Positions 28,220-38,875 are shown, numbered from the stretch's first letter. The stretch is DNA of 64,000 bases from Actinacidiphila glaucinigra (GCF_900188405.1 NZ_FZOF01000006.1:434001-498000); one strand, 5' to 3'. Notes: a model not told the origin generated them from the sequence alone. Numbers and translations: made by a program.

Positions 28220-29437
28220 TCAGCCGGACATGCGCTTGCGCAGGTTCTCGTCGACGGCGGCCAGGAACTGCTCGGTCGTCAGCCACGGCTGCTCCGGGCT
28301 GACCAGCACCGCCAGGTCCTGGGTCAGCTGGCCGGCCTCGACGACCTCCAGGCAGGCGCTCTCCAGCGTCCCGGCGAACCGGGCGAGTTCGGGGGTGTCG
28401 TCCAGCCGGGCGCGGTGGGCCAGGCCGCGGCTCCACGCGAAGACCATGGCGATGGGGTTGGTCGAGGTCGGCCGGCCCGCCTGGTGCCTGCGGTAGTGGC
28501 GGGTGACCGTGCCGTGCGCCGCCTCCGACACGACGGTCCTGCCGTCGGAGGTCATCAGGAGCGAGGTCATCAGCCCCGCCGAGCCGACGCCGCGGGCGAG
28601 GACCCCGGACAGGATGTCGCCGTCGTAGTTCTTGCACGCCCAGACGTAGCCGCCGGCGCCCTTGAGGGCCGAAGCCGCCATGTCGTCGACCTGGCGGTGC
28701 TCGTGGCCCAGGCCCGACGCCTCGAACTCGCGCCGGAACTCGGTGTCGAAGACCTCCTGGAAGAGGTCCTTGAAGCGGCCGTCGTACTTTCTGAGCACCG
28801 TGTTCTTCGTGGACAGGTGGACGGGGAGCCCGCGCGCCAGCCCGTAGCGGAAGGCGGCGCGCGCGAACTCGCGGATCGACTCGTCGAGGTTGACCATGCC
28901 GAGCGCCACTCCGGGGCCCGGGAAGTGGTGGACCTCCAGGTCGACCGGGTCGGAGCCGTCGGCCGGGGTGAAGCTCAGGGCGAGGGTGCCCGCCCGCGGG
29001 ATCCGCAGCTCGGTGGCCCGGTACTGGTCGCCGAAGGCGTGCCGCGCGATCACCACGGGCCGGGTCCCCCCGGGCACGGCCCGCGGCACGTTCCGCAGGA
29101 CGACGGGTTCGCGGAAGATCCCGCCGCCGAGGCGGTCGCGGATGGTGGCGTTCGGGGAGCGGTACATCCCCTTGAGGCCGAACTCCGCGACCCGCGCCTC
29201 GTCGGGCGTGACCGTGGCGCACTTCACGCCGACGCCGTGCCGCGCGACCGCTTCCGCCGCCTCGGCCGTCACACGGTCGTGGGTGGCGTCCCGGTGCTCG
29301 ATGCCCAGGTCGAAGCGGACCAGTCCGATGTCGAGGTACGGCAGGACGAGCTCGTCCCTGATGAACCGCCAGATGATCCGCGCCATCTCGTCGCCGTCGA
29401 GCTCGACGACCGGGTTCCTTGCCTTGATCTTGGTCAT
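28220..29437 (-). CDS. icd: NADP-dependent isocitrate dehydrogenase, dimeric type
   Basis: 405 residues from ATG 29437; GGGAGAG lies about 9 nt upstream. It converts isocitrate to 2-oxoglutarate. KIKARNPVVELDGDEMARIIW is the N-terminal signature of the subfamily II (eukaryotic-like) homodimeric enzymes; LSTKNTVLRKYDGRFKDLFQ and IDDMVA-like VDDMAASALKGAGGYVWACK with NYDGDILSG and EAAHGTVTRHYRRHQAG complete it. Streptomyces more often carry the roughly 740-residue monomeric enzyme, so this may be an extra isoform. Several substitutions (many Arg and Ala at usually Lys/Ser positions, HYRRHQAGRPTSTNPIAMVF) show adaptation to high GC rather than loss. Single gene with its own terminator. Confidence 0.93.
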   Translation of the reverse strand: MTKIKARNPVVELDGDEMARIIWRFIRDELVLPYLDIGLVRFDLGIEHRDATHDRVTAEAAEAVARHGVGVKCATVTPDEARVAEFGLKGMYRSPNATIRDRLGGGIFREPVVLRNVPRAVPGGTRPVVIARHAFGDQYRATELRIPRAGTLALSFTPADGSDPVDLEVHHFPGPGVALGMVNLDESIREFARAAFRYGLARGLPVHLSTKNTVLRKYDGRFKDLFQEVFDTEFRREFEASGLGHEHRQVDDMAASALKGAGGYVWACKNYDGDILSGVLARGVGSAGLMTSLLMTSDGRTVVSEAAHGTVTRHYRRHQAGRPTSTNPIAMVFAWSRGLAHRARLDDTPELARFAGTLESACLEVVEAGQLTQDLAVLVSPEQPWLTTEQFLAAVDENLRKRMSG

Positions 29438-29521
29438 GGGAGTCGCTCTCCCTCTCACGCCGTGACGTGTGCCCGGGGTACACGTCGTACGTCAGGACAC
29501 TCGCCACACAGCGTAACCGGA

Positions 29522-29965
29522 TCAACGCACAGAGAAACGGACGACATCCTCCAGGAAGGGGATCTCCAGCACCGGGTGCGGCTGCGCCATCAGCGCCAGC
29601 AGCACGATCAGCACGCCCAGCACACCGTAGGTGATCATGTCGGTGAAGCGGCTGCGGACGGCCAGCATGCCCACCGAGGGCAGCAGCCTGCGCATCACCG
29701 CGCCCAGGATCAGCGCCGAGCCGACCAGCACCAGGCCGGCCCGGGTGACGTCCGCCGCCACCAGCACCAGGCCGAGCAGCACCGCTCCGCAGACCACGAG
29801 GATCGGCCACTGGCGGGCCGGGGCGGGGGCGTGGGCGCCCATGGCCCGGCCGCCGCCCTCGGGGCGCGCGGTACCGCGGGTCAGCACCTGGAAGCGGCGG
29901 CTGCGGCCGGCGTCGCCGGTCTCCTCCGGCGGCGCCGCTTCCGTACGGGGGCCGGTGCCGGTCAT
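29522..29965 (-). CDS. DUF3017 membrane protein
   Basis: 147 residues from ATG 29965, overlapping the end of folD by 4 nt (ATGA). After about 50 hydrophilic residues come three hydrophobic segments: [40 protein letters not shown] and [20 protein letters not shown], with the family block [16 protein letters not shown] between them. DUF3017 proteins are small actinobacterial membrane proteins of unknown function and commonly follow folD. The overlap makes translation coupled to the folate enzyme. Confidence 0.82.
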   Translation of the reverse strand: MTGTGPRTEAAPPEETGDAGRSRRFQVLTRGTARPEGGGRAMGAHAPAPARQWPILVVCGAVLLGLVLVAADVTRAGLVLVGSALILGAVMRRLLPSVGMLAVRSRFTDMITYGVLGVLIVLLALMAQPHPVLEIPFLEDVVRFSVR

Positions 29966-30816
29966 GCGTACCGGCCCTCCGCGGCCTCCACGACGTTCGC
30001 CAGCAGCATGGCCCGGGTCATCGGGCCGACGCCGCCGGGGTTCGGCGAGATCCAGCCGGCGACCTCGGACACGCCCGGGTGCACGTCGCCGACGATCTTG
30101 CCGTTCTCGTCGCGGCTGACACCGACGTCCAGCACGGCGGCGCCCGGCCGCACGTCCTCCGGCTTCACCAGGTGCGGCACGCCCGCGGCGGCCACGATGA
30201 TGTCGGCCTGGCGCAACTGGGCGGACAGGTCACGGGTGCCGGTGTGGCAGAGGGTGACGGTGGCGTTCTCCGACTTGCGGGTCAGCAGCAGCCCGATCGA
30301 GCGGCCGACGGTGACCCCGCGGCCGACCACGGCGACGTGCGCGCCGTTGATCTCGACGCCGTGCCGCCGCAGCAGCTCCACGATGCCGTTGGGGGTGCAG
30401 GGCAGCGGGCCGCGCTCGCCCAGCACCAGCCGTCCGAGGTTCGTCGGGTGCAGTCCGTCGGCGTCCTTGGCCGGGTCCATCAGCTCCAGGACGCGGTTGG
30501 TGTCGATCCCCTTGGGAAGCGGGAGCTGGACGATGTAGCCGGTGCACTCGGGGTTGTCGTTCAGTTCGCGGACGACCGCCTCGATCTCCTCCTGGGTGGC
30601 GGTCTCCGGCAGCTCGCGCTGGATGGATGCGATGCCGACCTCCGCGCAGTCGCGGTGCTTGCCCGCGACGTACCAGCGGCTGCCCGGGTCGTCACCGACC
30701 AGCAGCGTGCCCAGCCCCGGGGTGACACCCCGCTCCTTGAGCGCCTGGACGCGGGTCGACAGTTCGGACTTGATCGCGGCGGCAGTGGCCTTGCCATCGA
30801 GAATCTGGGCGGTCAT
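29962..30816 (-). CDS. folD: Methylenetetrahydrofolate dehydrogenase/cyclohydrolase
   Basis: 284 residues, the standard size. The bifunctional cytosolic enzyme oxidises 5,10-methylene-THF to methenyl-THF with NADP and hydrolyses it to 10-formyl-THF, the donor for PurH. Visible hallmarks: [20 protein letters not shown] with the catalytic Lys, [40 protein letters not shown] for NADP, and [20 protein letters not shown] at the C-terminus. It is first gene of a pair with DUF3017 and divergent from the RDD-family gene. No ZTP-type leader is visible here, unlike glyA. Confidence 0.97.
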   Translation of the reverse strand: MTAQILDGKATAAAIKSELSTRVQALKERGVTPGLGTLLVGDDPGSRWYVAGKHRDCAEVGIASIQRELPETATQEEIEAVVRELNDNPECTGYIVQLPLPKGIDTNRVLELMDPAKDADGLHPTNLGRLVLGERGPLPCTPNGIVELLRRHGVEINGAHVAVVGRGVTVGRSIGLLLTRKSENATVTLCHTGTRDLSAQLRQADIIVAAAGVPHLVKPEDVRPGAAVLDVGVSRDENGKIVGDVHPGVSEVAGWISPNPGGVGPMTRAMLLANVVEAAEGRYA

Positions 30817-30884
30817 ACCTCCATCTTCTCAGGTCCGCACACCAACGCTGGACAGCGGATGACGCCGCCCACGACGATGTGGCC

Positions 30885-30960
30885 GTCCCCAGTCCCATCC
30901 GCGCGAAAGAAGCCACAGTGAGCTACCCGCCCGGTCCCGGCAATCCCTACGGCCAGCAGC
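30885..30960 (+). repeat. Duplicated leader and start region, copy 1
   Basis: About 76 nt covering the leader, ribosome site, GTG start and first 14 codons of the RDD-family gene. It is nearly identical to 31628-31704 before the next gene, with one single-base gap and about ten substitutions. Confidence 0.7.
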
Positions 30961-31604
30961 CCCTGCAGCAGCCCTACGGCTACCCCCAGCAGCAACCCCC
31001 GGCCCAGCCCGGCTACGGCTACCCGACGCAGCCCCAACCGCCCTACGGCGCCGTTCCGCCGCAGGCCCAGGGCCCGTACGGGTACGGCTACCCGGGAGGT
31101 CCCGCCAGCCCCGTCCCCGGCATGCCGCCGTTCGCGAGCTGGGGCGCGCGCGTGGGCGCGACGCTGATCGACTTCCTGGTCGCCGGTCTCGTGCCGATGA
31201 TCCTCGTCGGCATCGGCTACGGGCAGTTCATCGCCGTGGTGGTCGACGCGGCCCGCGACTGCGACACGAGCGGCACGTACGACACCTGCCCCGCGCCCGC
31301 GATGCCGGGCGGCGCCCTCGCCCTGATCGGCCTCGGCCTCCTGCTGTCCCTGCTCGGCGGCCTGTTCCTCTGCTACCGCGAGGGCAAGACCGGTCAGACG
31401 CCGGGCAAGAAGGCCCTCGGCATCAGCGTGCTGCGGGAGTTGGACGGCCGTCCGCTCGGCTTCGGCATGGCCTTCGTCCGCCGGCTGTGCCACGGCCTTG
31501 ACGGCGCCGCCTGCTACATCGGCTACCTGTGGCCGCTGTGGGACGACAAGAAGCAGACCTTCGCCGACAAGATCCTCAACACGGTCGTCGTCAAGACCCA
31601 GTAG
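30918..31604 (+). CDS. RDD-family membrane protein with P/Y/G/Q-rich N-terminus
   Basis: 228 residues from GTG 30918, a start matched by the near-identical one of the next gene. The first 75 residues are low-complexity (SYPPGPGNPYGQQPLQQPYG, then [14 protein letters not shown] repeats), probably disordered and cytoplasmic. The RDD domain follows: FASWGARVGATLIDFLVAGL with the Arg and Asp, then two more membrane segments, GKTGQTPGKKALGISVLREL and FVRRLCHGLDG. RDD proteins have poorly known transport-like or envelope roles. A 57-nt gap separates it from a second gene with the same leader, so each may be transcribed and translated independently but similarly. Confidence 0.85.
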   Translation: MSYPPGPGNPYGQQPLQQPYGYPQQQPPAQPGYGYPTQPQPPYGAVPPQAQGPYGYGYPGGPASPVPGMPPFASWGARVGATLIDFLVAGLVPMILVGIGYGQFIAVVVDAARDCDTSGTYDTCPAPAMPGGALALIGLGLLLSLLGGLFLCYREGKTGQTPGKKALGISVLRELDGRPLGFGMAFVRRLCHGLDGAACYIGYLWPLWDDKKQTFADKILNTVVVKTQ

Positions 31605-31627
31605 GCCCCGGGCGAGAATGAGCCCAC

Positions 31628-31704
31628 GTCCCCGGTCCCGTCCGCGCGAAGGAAGTCAGAAGTGAGCTATCCGCCCGGTCCCGGCGATCCCTACGGCCGG
31701 CAGC
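31628..31704 (+). repeat. Duplicated leader and start region, copy 2
   Basis: Matches 30885-30960, including the GAAGGAAG ribosome site, GTG start and the codons for SYPPGPG-PYG. This indicates a segmental duplication that gave two different membrane proteins the same start signals and N-terminal module. Confidence 0.7.
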
Positions 31705-32258
31705 CACCGCAGCAGCCCTACGGATACCCGCAACAGCCCCCGGCCCAGCCCGGTTACGGCTACCCGGCGCAGCCCCGGCCACAGGGGCAGCCGCCGTACG
31801 GATATCCGCAGCAGCCGCAGCCGGGGACGCCGTTCGCCGCGTACCCGGGCGGGCCGGAGGTCATGCCGTCGTCGGCGCGGGCGGCCCGGGCGATGCTCTT
31901 CGTGCTCGGCGGGATGCAGATCCTGGGCGGTCTGCTGCTCCTGCTCGGGGCCGCGGCGCTCAAGAGCATCGACGACACCGACGAACTGGCCATGCCCATC
32001 GGCCTGGTCTACGTCATGGGGGTGCTCTTCCTCGCCTTCGCCGTCCTGTCGATCGGCATGGGCGCCAAGTACAGGACCGGCGGCAACGGCACCCGGATCG
32101 GGTCCATCGTGATCGGCGTGCTGGTCGCGCTGAGCAGCGTCGCCACCATGTTCAGCGGCGCCTTCGTGCTGCTCGCGCCGCTCGCGCTCAGCGTGCTGCT
32201 GATCGTCTTCGCCGCCAAGGCCGAGACGGCGGCCTGGTTCAAGCGCCCGCAGTACTGA
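31662..32258 (+). CDS. Four-helix membrane protein with P/Y/G/Q-rich N-terminus
   Basis: 198 residues from GTG 31662 with GAAGGAAG before it. About 65 disordered residues ([20 protein letters not shown] and YGYPQQP repeats) are followed by four membrane segments: [59 protein letters not shown] and [20 protein letters not shown]. No functional family is recognised. The N-terminal module and leader duplicate those of the RDD gene upstream while the membrane parts are unrelated. A strong bidirectional terminator separates it from purH. Confidence 0.78.
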   Translation: MSYPPGPGDPYGRQPPQQPYGYPQQPPAQPGYGYPAQPRPQGQPPYGYPQQPQPGTPFAAYPGGPEVMPSSARAARAMLFVLGGMQILGGLLLLLGAAALKSIDDTDELAMPIGLVYVMGVLFLAFAVLSIGMGAKYRTGGNGTRIGSIVIGVLVALSSVATMFSGAFVLLAPLALSVLLIVFAAKAETAAWFKRPQY

Positions 32259-32274
32259 GCGGGTCCGCCCGCAG

Positions 32275-32308
32275 GCCGAAGGCCCCCGCGCGAGCGGGGG
32301 CCTTCGGC
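32275..32308. terminator. Bidirectional terminator between membrane gene and purH
   Basis: Perfect 15-bp stem (32275-32289 with 32294-32308) and a GCGA tetraloop, between convergent genes. Confidence 0.85.
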
Positions 32309-32327
32309 GTTCCGGCGCTCGGGCCGG

Positions 32328-33877
<1,550 letters not shown>

Positions 33878-33881
<4 letters not shown>

Positions 33882-34492
33882 GGCAACAGAACCTTTCGTC
33901 CCTCAATGCGATAGCCGTCGCGGGACAACCGCCCCACGACGTCGACGAGCAGCGTGCGCTCGACTTCCTTGATGCGCTCGTGGAGCGCTTCCTCCGTGTC
34001 GTCCTGCCGGACCTCGACCGCGCCCTGGGCGATGATCGGGCCGGTGTCGACGCCGTCGTCGACGAAGTGGACGGTGCAGCCGGTGACCTTCACGCCGTAG
34101 GCGAGGGCGTCGCGCACCCCGTGGGCGCCCGGGAAGGCGGGCAGCAGCGCCGGGTGCGTGTTGACGAAGCGGCCGCCGAACCGGGCGAGGAACTCCTTGC
34201 CCACGATCTTCATGAACCCCGCGGAGACGACCAGGTCCGGCTCGTACTCGGCCACCGCCCCGGTCAGCGCGGCGTCCCACGCCTCGCGGTCGCCGTGGTC
34301 GCCGACCCGGCGGACGAACGTCGGCACACCGGCGCGTTCGGCGCGCTCCAGCCCGGCGATGCCGGACCGGTCGGCGCCGACGGCGACGACGTGCAGTCCC
34401 GCGTCGAGCAGCGCCTGCAGGTTCGTACCCGAACCGGAGACGAGCACGACGAGTCGGGCGGGGCGGGAAAGGGGCGGAAAGACTGTGGCCAC
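33878..34492 (-). CDS. purN: Phosphoribosylglycinamide formyltransferase
   Basis: 204 residues from GTG 34492. PurN transfers the formyl group from 10-formyl-THF to GAR in purine synthesis. Typical sequence is present: [60 protein letters not shown] (Asn/His catalytic pair region) and [20 protein letters not shown] (catalytic Asp). Length and start are normal, though no Shine-Dalgarno is obvious. It forms an operon with purH through a 4-nt overlap. The 214 nt upstream, shared with a divergent membrane gene, contain no recognised PurR site. Confidence 0.97.
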
Positions 34493-34706
34493 TGCGGGTC
34501 ATCTCTCGGGGATCCGGCGCTTTGGAGGATCGTACGACTCGAAGATCGCCGGAATTCCGGGGAACTCTACGAGGCCGTCGACCGTCAGCAACGATACCGG
34601 CACACCCACCCGCCCCCACGGGACGGGGGAGCGCGCGGGCGGTAGCGTCTGGGGTGAGAACGGCGAAGTCACGCGTCCGACAACACGAGGAGTCGACGGC
34701 AAGGGG

Positions 34707-35426
34707 ATGACCCAGGCAAACATGAGCGGTGGCCGAGGCCACGAGCAGGACAACCCGTTCGCCCCGCCGCCGGAGAACGCGCCCGAGCAGCCCTGGCAGC
34801 CGCGCCGGCCGGAGCAGCCCTCCGGCTCCGGGGACGAGCCGCCCACGCCCACTCCGCCTCCGCCGCCCCCGGCGTGGGGCGGCCAGTGGAGCGACCGGCA
34901 GCCGGGCCGGCAGGACGGCGGCTACGGCGACCGCCCCGGTGGCGGCTACGGCGGGCGGCGCCCGGACGGGCCCCGCTTCGACCCCACCGACCCCGCCCAG
35001 CGGCGTGCCCGCTACGCCATGATCTGCGGCATGTGGGGGTTCTTCTTCGCCCTCTTCCTCGGGTGGACGTACGTCGGGCTGCTGCTCGGCGCCCTCGCGC
35101 TGTACTGGAGCGTCAACGCGCTGCGGATGAAGCCCGAGGAGCGGGCCAAGGCCCGCGCCGAGGCGGCCGCGCTGCTGGCCGAGGGCGGGGCCGCCCCGAC
35201 GCCGCCGCGGCCCACCGACCCGCGCAGCAAGCCGCAGCGCCCGGCCGCCCTCGGCGGTCTGATCATGGGCGGGCTCGCCCTCTGCGTCGTGGCGGTGACC
35301 TTCACGACCCAGGTGGTCTACAGGGACTACTACGCCTGCACACGCGACGCGCTCACCTCCTCGTCGCGCGACGCGTGCGAGAAGCTGCTGCCGACCCCGC
35401 TCCGCGACATCCTGAACACGCCCTGA
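34707..35426 (+). CDS. Membrane protein with long disordered N-terminus
   Basis: 239 residues from ATG 34707; the best ribosome-site match (GAGGAG, about 34687-34692) is rather far, and ATG 34722 is a possible alternative. The first 105 residues are rich in Pro, Gly, Gln and Arg (ENAPEQPWQPRRPEQPSGSG, DGGYGDRPGGGYGGRR). Then two close hydrophobic stretches (YAMICGMWGFFFALFLGWTY, VGLLLGALALYWSVNALR), a charged KPEERAKARAEAAALLAEG helix, and a last membrane segment (GGLIMGGLALCVVAVTFTTQ). Cysteines in the C-terminal tail (YYACTRDALTSSSRDACEKL) probably lie outside. No known function. Divergent from purN. Confidence 0.78.
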   Translation: MTQANMSGGRGHEQDNPFAPPPENAPEQPWQPRRPEQPSGSGDEPPTPTPPPPPPAWGGQWSDRQPGRQDGGYGDRPGGGYGGRRPDGPRFDPTDPAQRRARYAMICGMWGFFFALFLGWTYVGLLLGALALYWSVNALRMKPEERAKARAEAAALLAEGGAAPTPPRPTDPRSKPQRPAALGGLIMGGLALCVVAVTFTTQVVYRDYYACTRDALTSSSRDACEKLLPTPLRDILNTP

Positions 35427-35456
35427 CGCGTCGCCGCGCCGCCCCCGGGCGGAGGC

Positions 35457-36854
35457 TCAGGCCTCCGACGGGGCGGCGTCGGCCGCCGCCCGGCCCTCCG
35501 GCTCCGGAGCTTCCGTCCTCGGGGTCTGCGCCTCGGGGGTCTCCGCTTCCGGAGCCTCCACCTCCGGAGCCGCCACCTGCTCGCGCTCCGTCCCGGCGGA
35601 CGCGCGGCGGACCCGCACCCAGCGCACCAGCAGGGCCGTCGGCGTGCCGACGGTCGCCGTCCATCCGGCCGCCATGCCCCCGATGAGCCACCACGACGGC
35701 CCGAACTCCTCCAGCGCCCCGGTGCCCAGCGGTCCCGCCGCGAACCCGGTGAGCAGTGCCATGGCGATCCCGCACACCAGCCCGCCCAGGGCCGCGTGCG
35801 CCGCGGTGCGCCCGAGGCCGCACGGCTCCCGGCGATCGACGGCGAGCACCCCCACAGCGAGCCCGGCGAGCCCCGGCACGGCCAGTGCCGCCCAGGTCAG
35901 CGACGTCCCGGGACCGGCCTGGGGCAGCGCCGCGAGCAGCGGGAAGTCCGGCAGCACCGGCTCCCCCACCACCCCGGCCGGACGTACCAGGGCCTGGGTG
36001 CCGAGCGCGAAACCGGGACCCAGCGCGTAGGCCGCTCCCCACACGGCGGCGTTCGGGATCAGCGCGACCGCCACCGCCAGCACCGCCAGTCGCCCGGACA
36101 GCGCCTCGCTGAGCCGCGTGAAGGACGCCCCCGCGGCGCCGGGATGCAGCACCAGGGTCACCGCCGTGAGCGCCGCACCGCCCGCGAGGAGGACGCAGAC
36201 GCCCGCCGCCGCCGAACGCAGCACGGCCACGGCCTCCCGCAGCGGCACCGTCACCGTCGCGGTCACCCGGGACAGCCGGGCGGGCAGCGGGATCCGCGGC
36301 CGCCCCCGCTCCGCCCAGGCCCCGGCGCCCGCAGCGAGGGCGGCGACGACGGGCAGGTGCAGCGCGGCGGCGAGGGGGTCGCTGCGCACCGGTCCGTACG
36401 AGGTGTAGACGACCACCCCGGCGCCCACCGCGAGGTAGCCGCCGATCAGCCATGCGACGGCGGACCGCGCGACCCTGCCGTCCGAGGCGGGTGCGGCGGC
36501 GTCCGCCCCGGCCCGGTACAGCAGCCAGACCGGGAACGCCGTCAGCAGCAGCGGCGTGACGCCGATGGGGGCGGCGAGCCCGGAGAGGGTCTCGGTGCGC
36601 ACGAGGTCGCCCCCGTGGGCGAGGAGCCAGCAGTCCGCGGCAACGTGCAGGGCGCCGTCCAGTCCGCTGTCCGGGAACGGGGAGACGACCCACAGGAAGA
36701 GCACGAGCATGGCGAAGCCGCCCAGGCCCAGGCCCGCCGCGACCACGCCGCCGGTGAAGGCGGGGGCCGATTCGGAGGTGCGCAGGCTCGCGTGGGCGGC
36801 CCGGATCCGGCGCACGGCGTGACTCAGGGCGCTTGCGGCACTCACGGATCTCAT
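35457..36854 (-). CDS. DUF6350 (PerM-like) multi-pass membrane protein
   Basis: 465 residues with roughly 10 membrane helices and an acidic C-terminal tail (EVEAPEAETPEAQTPRTEAP). The segment FTGGVVAAGLGLGGFAMLVL and HVAADCWLLAHGGDL with APIGVTPLLLTAFPVWLLYR matches DUF6350, whose mycobacterial member PerM is linked to cell division and persistence. It lies opposite a sigma-like membrane protein gene with only 103 bp between starts. The ATG 36854 sits inside one arm of a 10-bp inverted repeat, so the start codon could be hidden in an mRNA hairpin. No close Shine-Dalgarno is visible, so the start is less certain. Confidence 0.8.
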   Translation of the reverse strand: MRSVSAASALSHAVRRIRAAHASLRTSESAPAFTGGVVAAGLGLGGFAMLVLFLWVVSPFPDSGLDGALHVAADCWLLAHGGDLVRTETLSGLAAPIGVTPLLLTAFPVWLLYRAGADAAAPASDGRVARSAVAWLIGGYLAVGAGVVVYTSYGPVRSDPLAAALHLPVVAALAAGAGAWAERGRPRIPLPARLSRVTATVTVPLREAVAVLRSAAAGVCVLLAGGAALTAVTLVLHPGAAGASFTRLSEALSGRLAVLAVAVALIPNAAVWGAAYALGPGFALGTQALVRPAGVVGEPVLPDFPLLAALPQAGPGTSLTWAALAVPGLAGLAVGVLAVDRREPCGLGRTAAHAALGGLVCGIAMALLTGFAAGPLGTGALEEFGPSWWLIGGMAAGWTATVGTPTALLVRWVRVRRASAGTEREQVAAPEVEAPEAETPEAQTPRTEAPEPEGRAAADAAPSEA

Positions 36855-36890
36855 GCTGCCAAGAAGACCCCCTTTCGACGTGGCAGCATG
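36852..36890. promoter_or_regulatory. Inverted repeat covering the start of the PerM-like gene
   Basis: CATGCTGCCA (36852-36861) and TGGCAGCATG (36881-36890) are perfect inverted copies with a 19-nt spacer. On the minus strand the second arm contains the start codon and the loop holds AAAGGGGG, a possible ribosome site. Either an operator for both divergent genes or an mRNA hairpin. Confidence 0.55.
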
Positions 36891-36957
36891 CGAATGCCCG
36901 TCGTGTCGCGGAATATGGCGTTATGCGTTTCTTCATTCGATCCGAGTGGTCGATCGC

Positions 36958-37872
36958 ATGAGCCGCACATCCACCACGAAGGCCGCGAAGGCCGTCAAGA
37001 AGCGAAGGCGTCACCAGTCGGCGAAGGCCGGGGACGCCGCGCAGGACCCGCAGGCCGCACGGGCGGCCGGTCCGGGGAGGTCAGCCGCGCCCGCGGAGCA
37101 GCCGGAGCGCATCGGGGCGGGCACCCCCCGCGAATCCGGCTCCGGTACCCGCCCGACCGACCCGGCGTCCGCCCTCCCGGAACCGCGGGCGCAGGACGCG
37201 GCAGCCGAGGCCGTACGGATCGCCGAGGCCGCCCAGGCCGCCTTCGACGGGCTGTACACCCGCAACGCCCCCGCCCTGCTCCGCCAGGTCGAACTGCTCA
37301 CCGGCAGCATGCCGCTGGCCCGGCACGCCGTGCACCGCGCCTTCGACCTGGCCTGGCAGCGGTGGCCCGAGGTCGCCGTCGACCCCGACCCGGCCGGGTG
37401 GATCCGTGCGGAGGCGCACCACCACGCCCTCGCGCCCTGGCAGCAGCTGCTGCCCTGGTTCCGCACACCGCCACGGGAGCGCAGCCCGTTCCAGCGGCTG
37501 CCGCGCGGCACCCGGCACGCCGTGCTGCTCCACGACGGCCTGGGGCTGAGCCTGCGGCGCACCGCGGCGGAGAGCCTGGCCACCACCTCCATGACCAGGC
37601 GGCGCATCGTCCGCGGGCGCGAGGCCCTGGGCGAGGGGGCCGCGGTCCGGCTCGGCGACCTGCTGGACGAGCAGCCGCAGCCCGAGTACCCGGCGGCCAT
37701 GGTGCGCGAGCTGAGCGAGCAGTGGCTGCGCATCCGCACGGTGGGCGCCGTGGGGGCGACGGTGCTGATCGCGCTGGTGACCGCGGTCGGGCTGGTCTTC
37801 GGGCCGCTGTCCGACCGCGTCGCGGCCGACCGCGACCCGGTCGGGCAGCGCACCTCCGCCCCCGCGCCCTGA
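36958..37872 (+). CDS. Sigma-factor-like protein with C-terminal membrane helix
   Basis: 304 residues from ATG 36958. An Ala/Arg/Lys-rich N-terminus of about 95 residues precedes a domain that reads like ECF sigma region 2: AFDGLYTRNAPALLRQVELL, LARHAVHRAFDLAWQRWPEV and GWIRAEAHHHALAPW. A region 4-like part (LPRGTRHAVLLHDGLGLSLR, TAAESLATTSMTRRRIVRGR) follows, then a helix VGAVGATVLIALVTAVGLVF near the C-terminus. The region 2 core lacks the acidic DxxQ-type motif that contacts DNA and polymerase. It is therefore either a degenerate sigma or a membrane-tethered regulator. It converges on sucD across a very strong terminator. Confidence 0.6.
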   Translation: MSRTSTTKAAKAVKKRRRHQSAKAGDAAQDPQAARAAGPGRSAAPAEQPERIGAGTPRESGSGTRPTDPASALPEPRAQDAAAEAVRIAEAAQAAFDGLYTRNAPALLRQVELLTGSMPLARHAVHRAFDLAWQRWPEVAVDPDPAGWIRAEAHHHALAPWQQLLPWFRTPPRERSPFQRLPRGTRHAVLLHDGLGLSLRRTAAESLATTSMTRRRIVRGREALGEGAAVRLGDLLDEQPQPEYPAAMVRELSEQWLRIRTVGAVGATVLIALVTAVGLVFGPLSDRVAADRDPVGQRTSAPAP

Positions 37873-37923
37873 GGGTGCCGCGCTTCGTCCGCGCGCGTGA
37901 CCGCCCTTGCCGCCCGTACCCGC

Positions 37924-37971
37924 GCACGCACGCGGGCCCGCCCCCCGAAGGGGGCGGGCCCGCGTGCGTGC
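37924..37971. terminator. Very strong bidirectional terminator before sucD end
   Basis: Arms 37924-37945 and 37950-37971 form a perfect 22-bp stem closed by a CGAA tetraloop. A separate 14-bp palindrome, CCTCCGTACGGAGG (37972-37985), follows directly. It lies between convergent stop codons. Confidence 0.88.
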
Positions 37972-37990
37972 CTCCGTACGGAGGCGGGGA

Positions 37991-38875
37991 TCAGCCCTGG
38001 AGGATGGCGCGCGCGAGGCGGGCCGTCTCCGACGGGGTCTTGCCCACCTTGACGCCGGCGGCCTCGAGGGCCTCCTTCTTCGCCTGGGCGGTGCCGGAGG
38101 AGCCGGAGACGATGGCGCCGGCGTGGCCCATGGTCTTGCCCTCGGGCGCGGTGAAGCCCGCGACGTAGCCGACGACCGGCTTGGTGACGTGCTCGGCGAT
38201 GAAGGCCGCGGCACGCTCCTCGGCGTCGCCGCCGATCTCGCCGATCATGACGATCAGGTCGGTGTCGGGGTCGTCCTGGAACGCCTTCAGCGCGTCGATG
38301 TGGGTGGTGCCGATGATCGGGTCACCACCGATGCCGACCGCGGAGGAGAAGCCGATGTCGCTGAGCTCGTACATCATCTGGTAGGTCAGCGTGCCGGACT
38401 TCGACACCAGGCCGATGCGGCCGGAGGTGGTGATGTCGGCCGGGATGATGCCCGCGTTGGACTGGCCGGGGGTGATCAGACCGGGGCAGTTGGGACCGAT
38501 GATCCGGGTCTTGTTGCCCTTGCTGCCCGCGTACGCCCAGAAGGCGGCGGTGTCGTGGACGGCGATGCCCTCGGTGATCACGACCGCGAGGCCGATGCCG
38601 GCGTCGATGGCCTCGATGACCGCGCCCTTGGCGAACTTCGGCGGGACGAAGATGACGGTGACGTCGGCACCGGTCTTCTCCATCGCCTCGGCGACCGAGC
38701 CGAACACCGGCACCTCGGTGCCGTCGAAGTCCACGCTGGTGCCGGCCTTGCGCGGGTTCACGCCACCGACGATGTTGGTGCCCGAGGCGAGCATGCGCCG
38801 GGTGTGCTTGGTGCCCTCGGAGCCGGTCATCCCCTGGACGATGACCTTGCTCTCCTTGGTCAGGAAGATAGCCAT
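37991..38875 (-). CDS. sucD: Succinyl-CoA synthetase alpha subunit
   Basis: 294 residues. With SucC it converts succinyl-CoA, phosphate and ADP or GDP to succinate, CoA and nucleotide triphosphate. Visible: [20 protein letters not shown] (CoA-binding domain), [20 protein letters not shown], and [13 protein letters not shown] with phosphohistidine H251 near the C-terminus. It starts 18 nt after sucC, in the usual sucC-sucD order, and ends before a strong terminator. Confidence 0.98.
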   Translation of the reverse strand: MAIFLTKESKVIVQGMTGSEGTKHTRRMLASGTNIVGGVNPRKAGTSVDFDGTEVPVFGSVAEAMEKTGADVTVIFVPPKFAKGAVIEAIDAGIGLAVVITEGIAVHDTAAFWAYAGSKGNKTRIIGPNCPGLITPGQSNAGIIPADITTSGRIGLVSKSGTLTYQMMYELSDIGFSSAVGIGGDPIIGTTHIDALKAFQDDPDTDLIVMIGEIGGDAEERAAAFIAEHVTKPVVGYVAGFTAPEGKTMGHAGAIVSGSSGTAQAKKEALEAAGVKVGKTPSETARLARAILQG

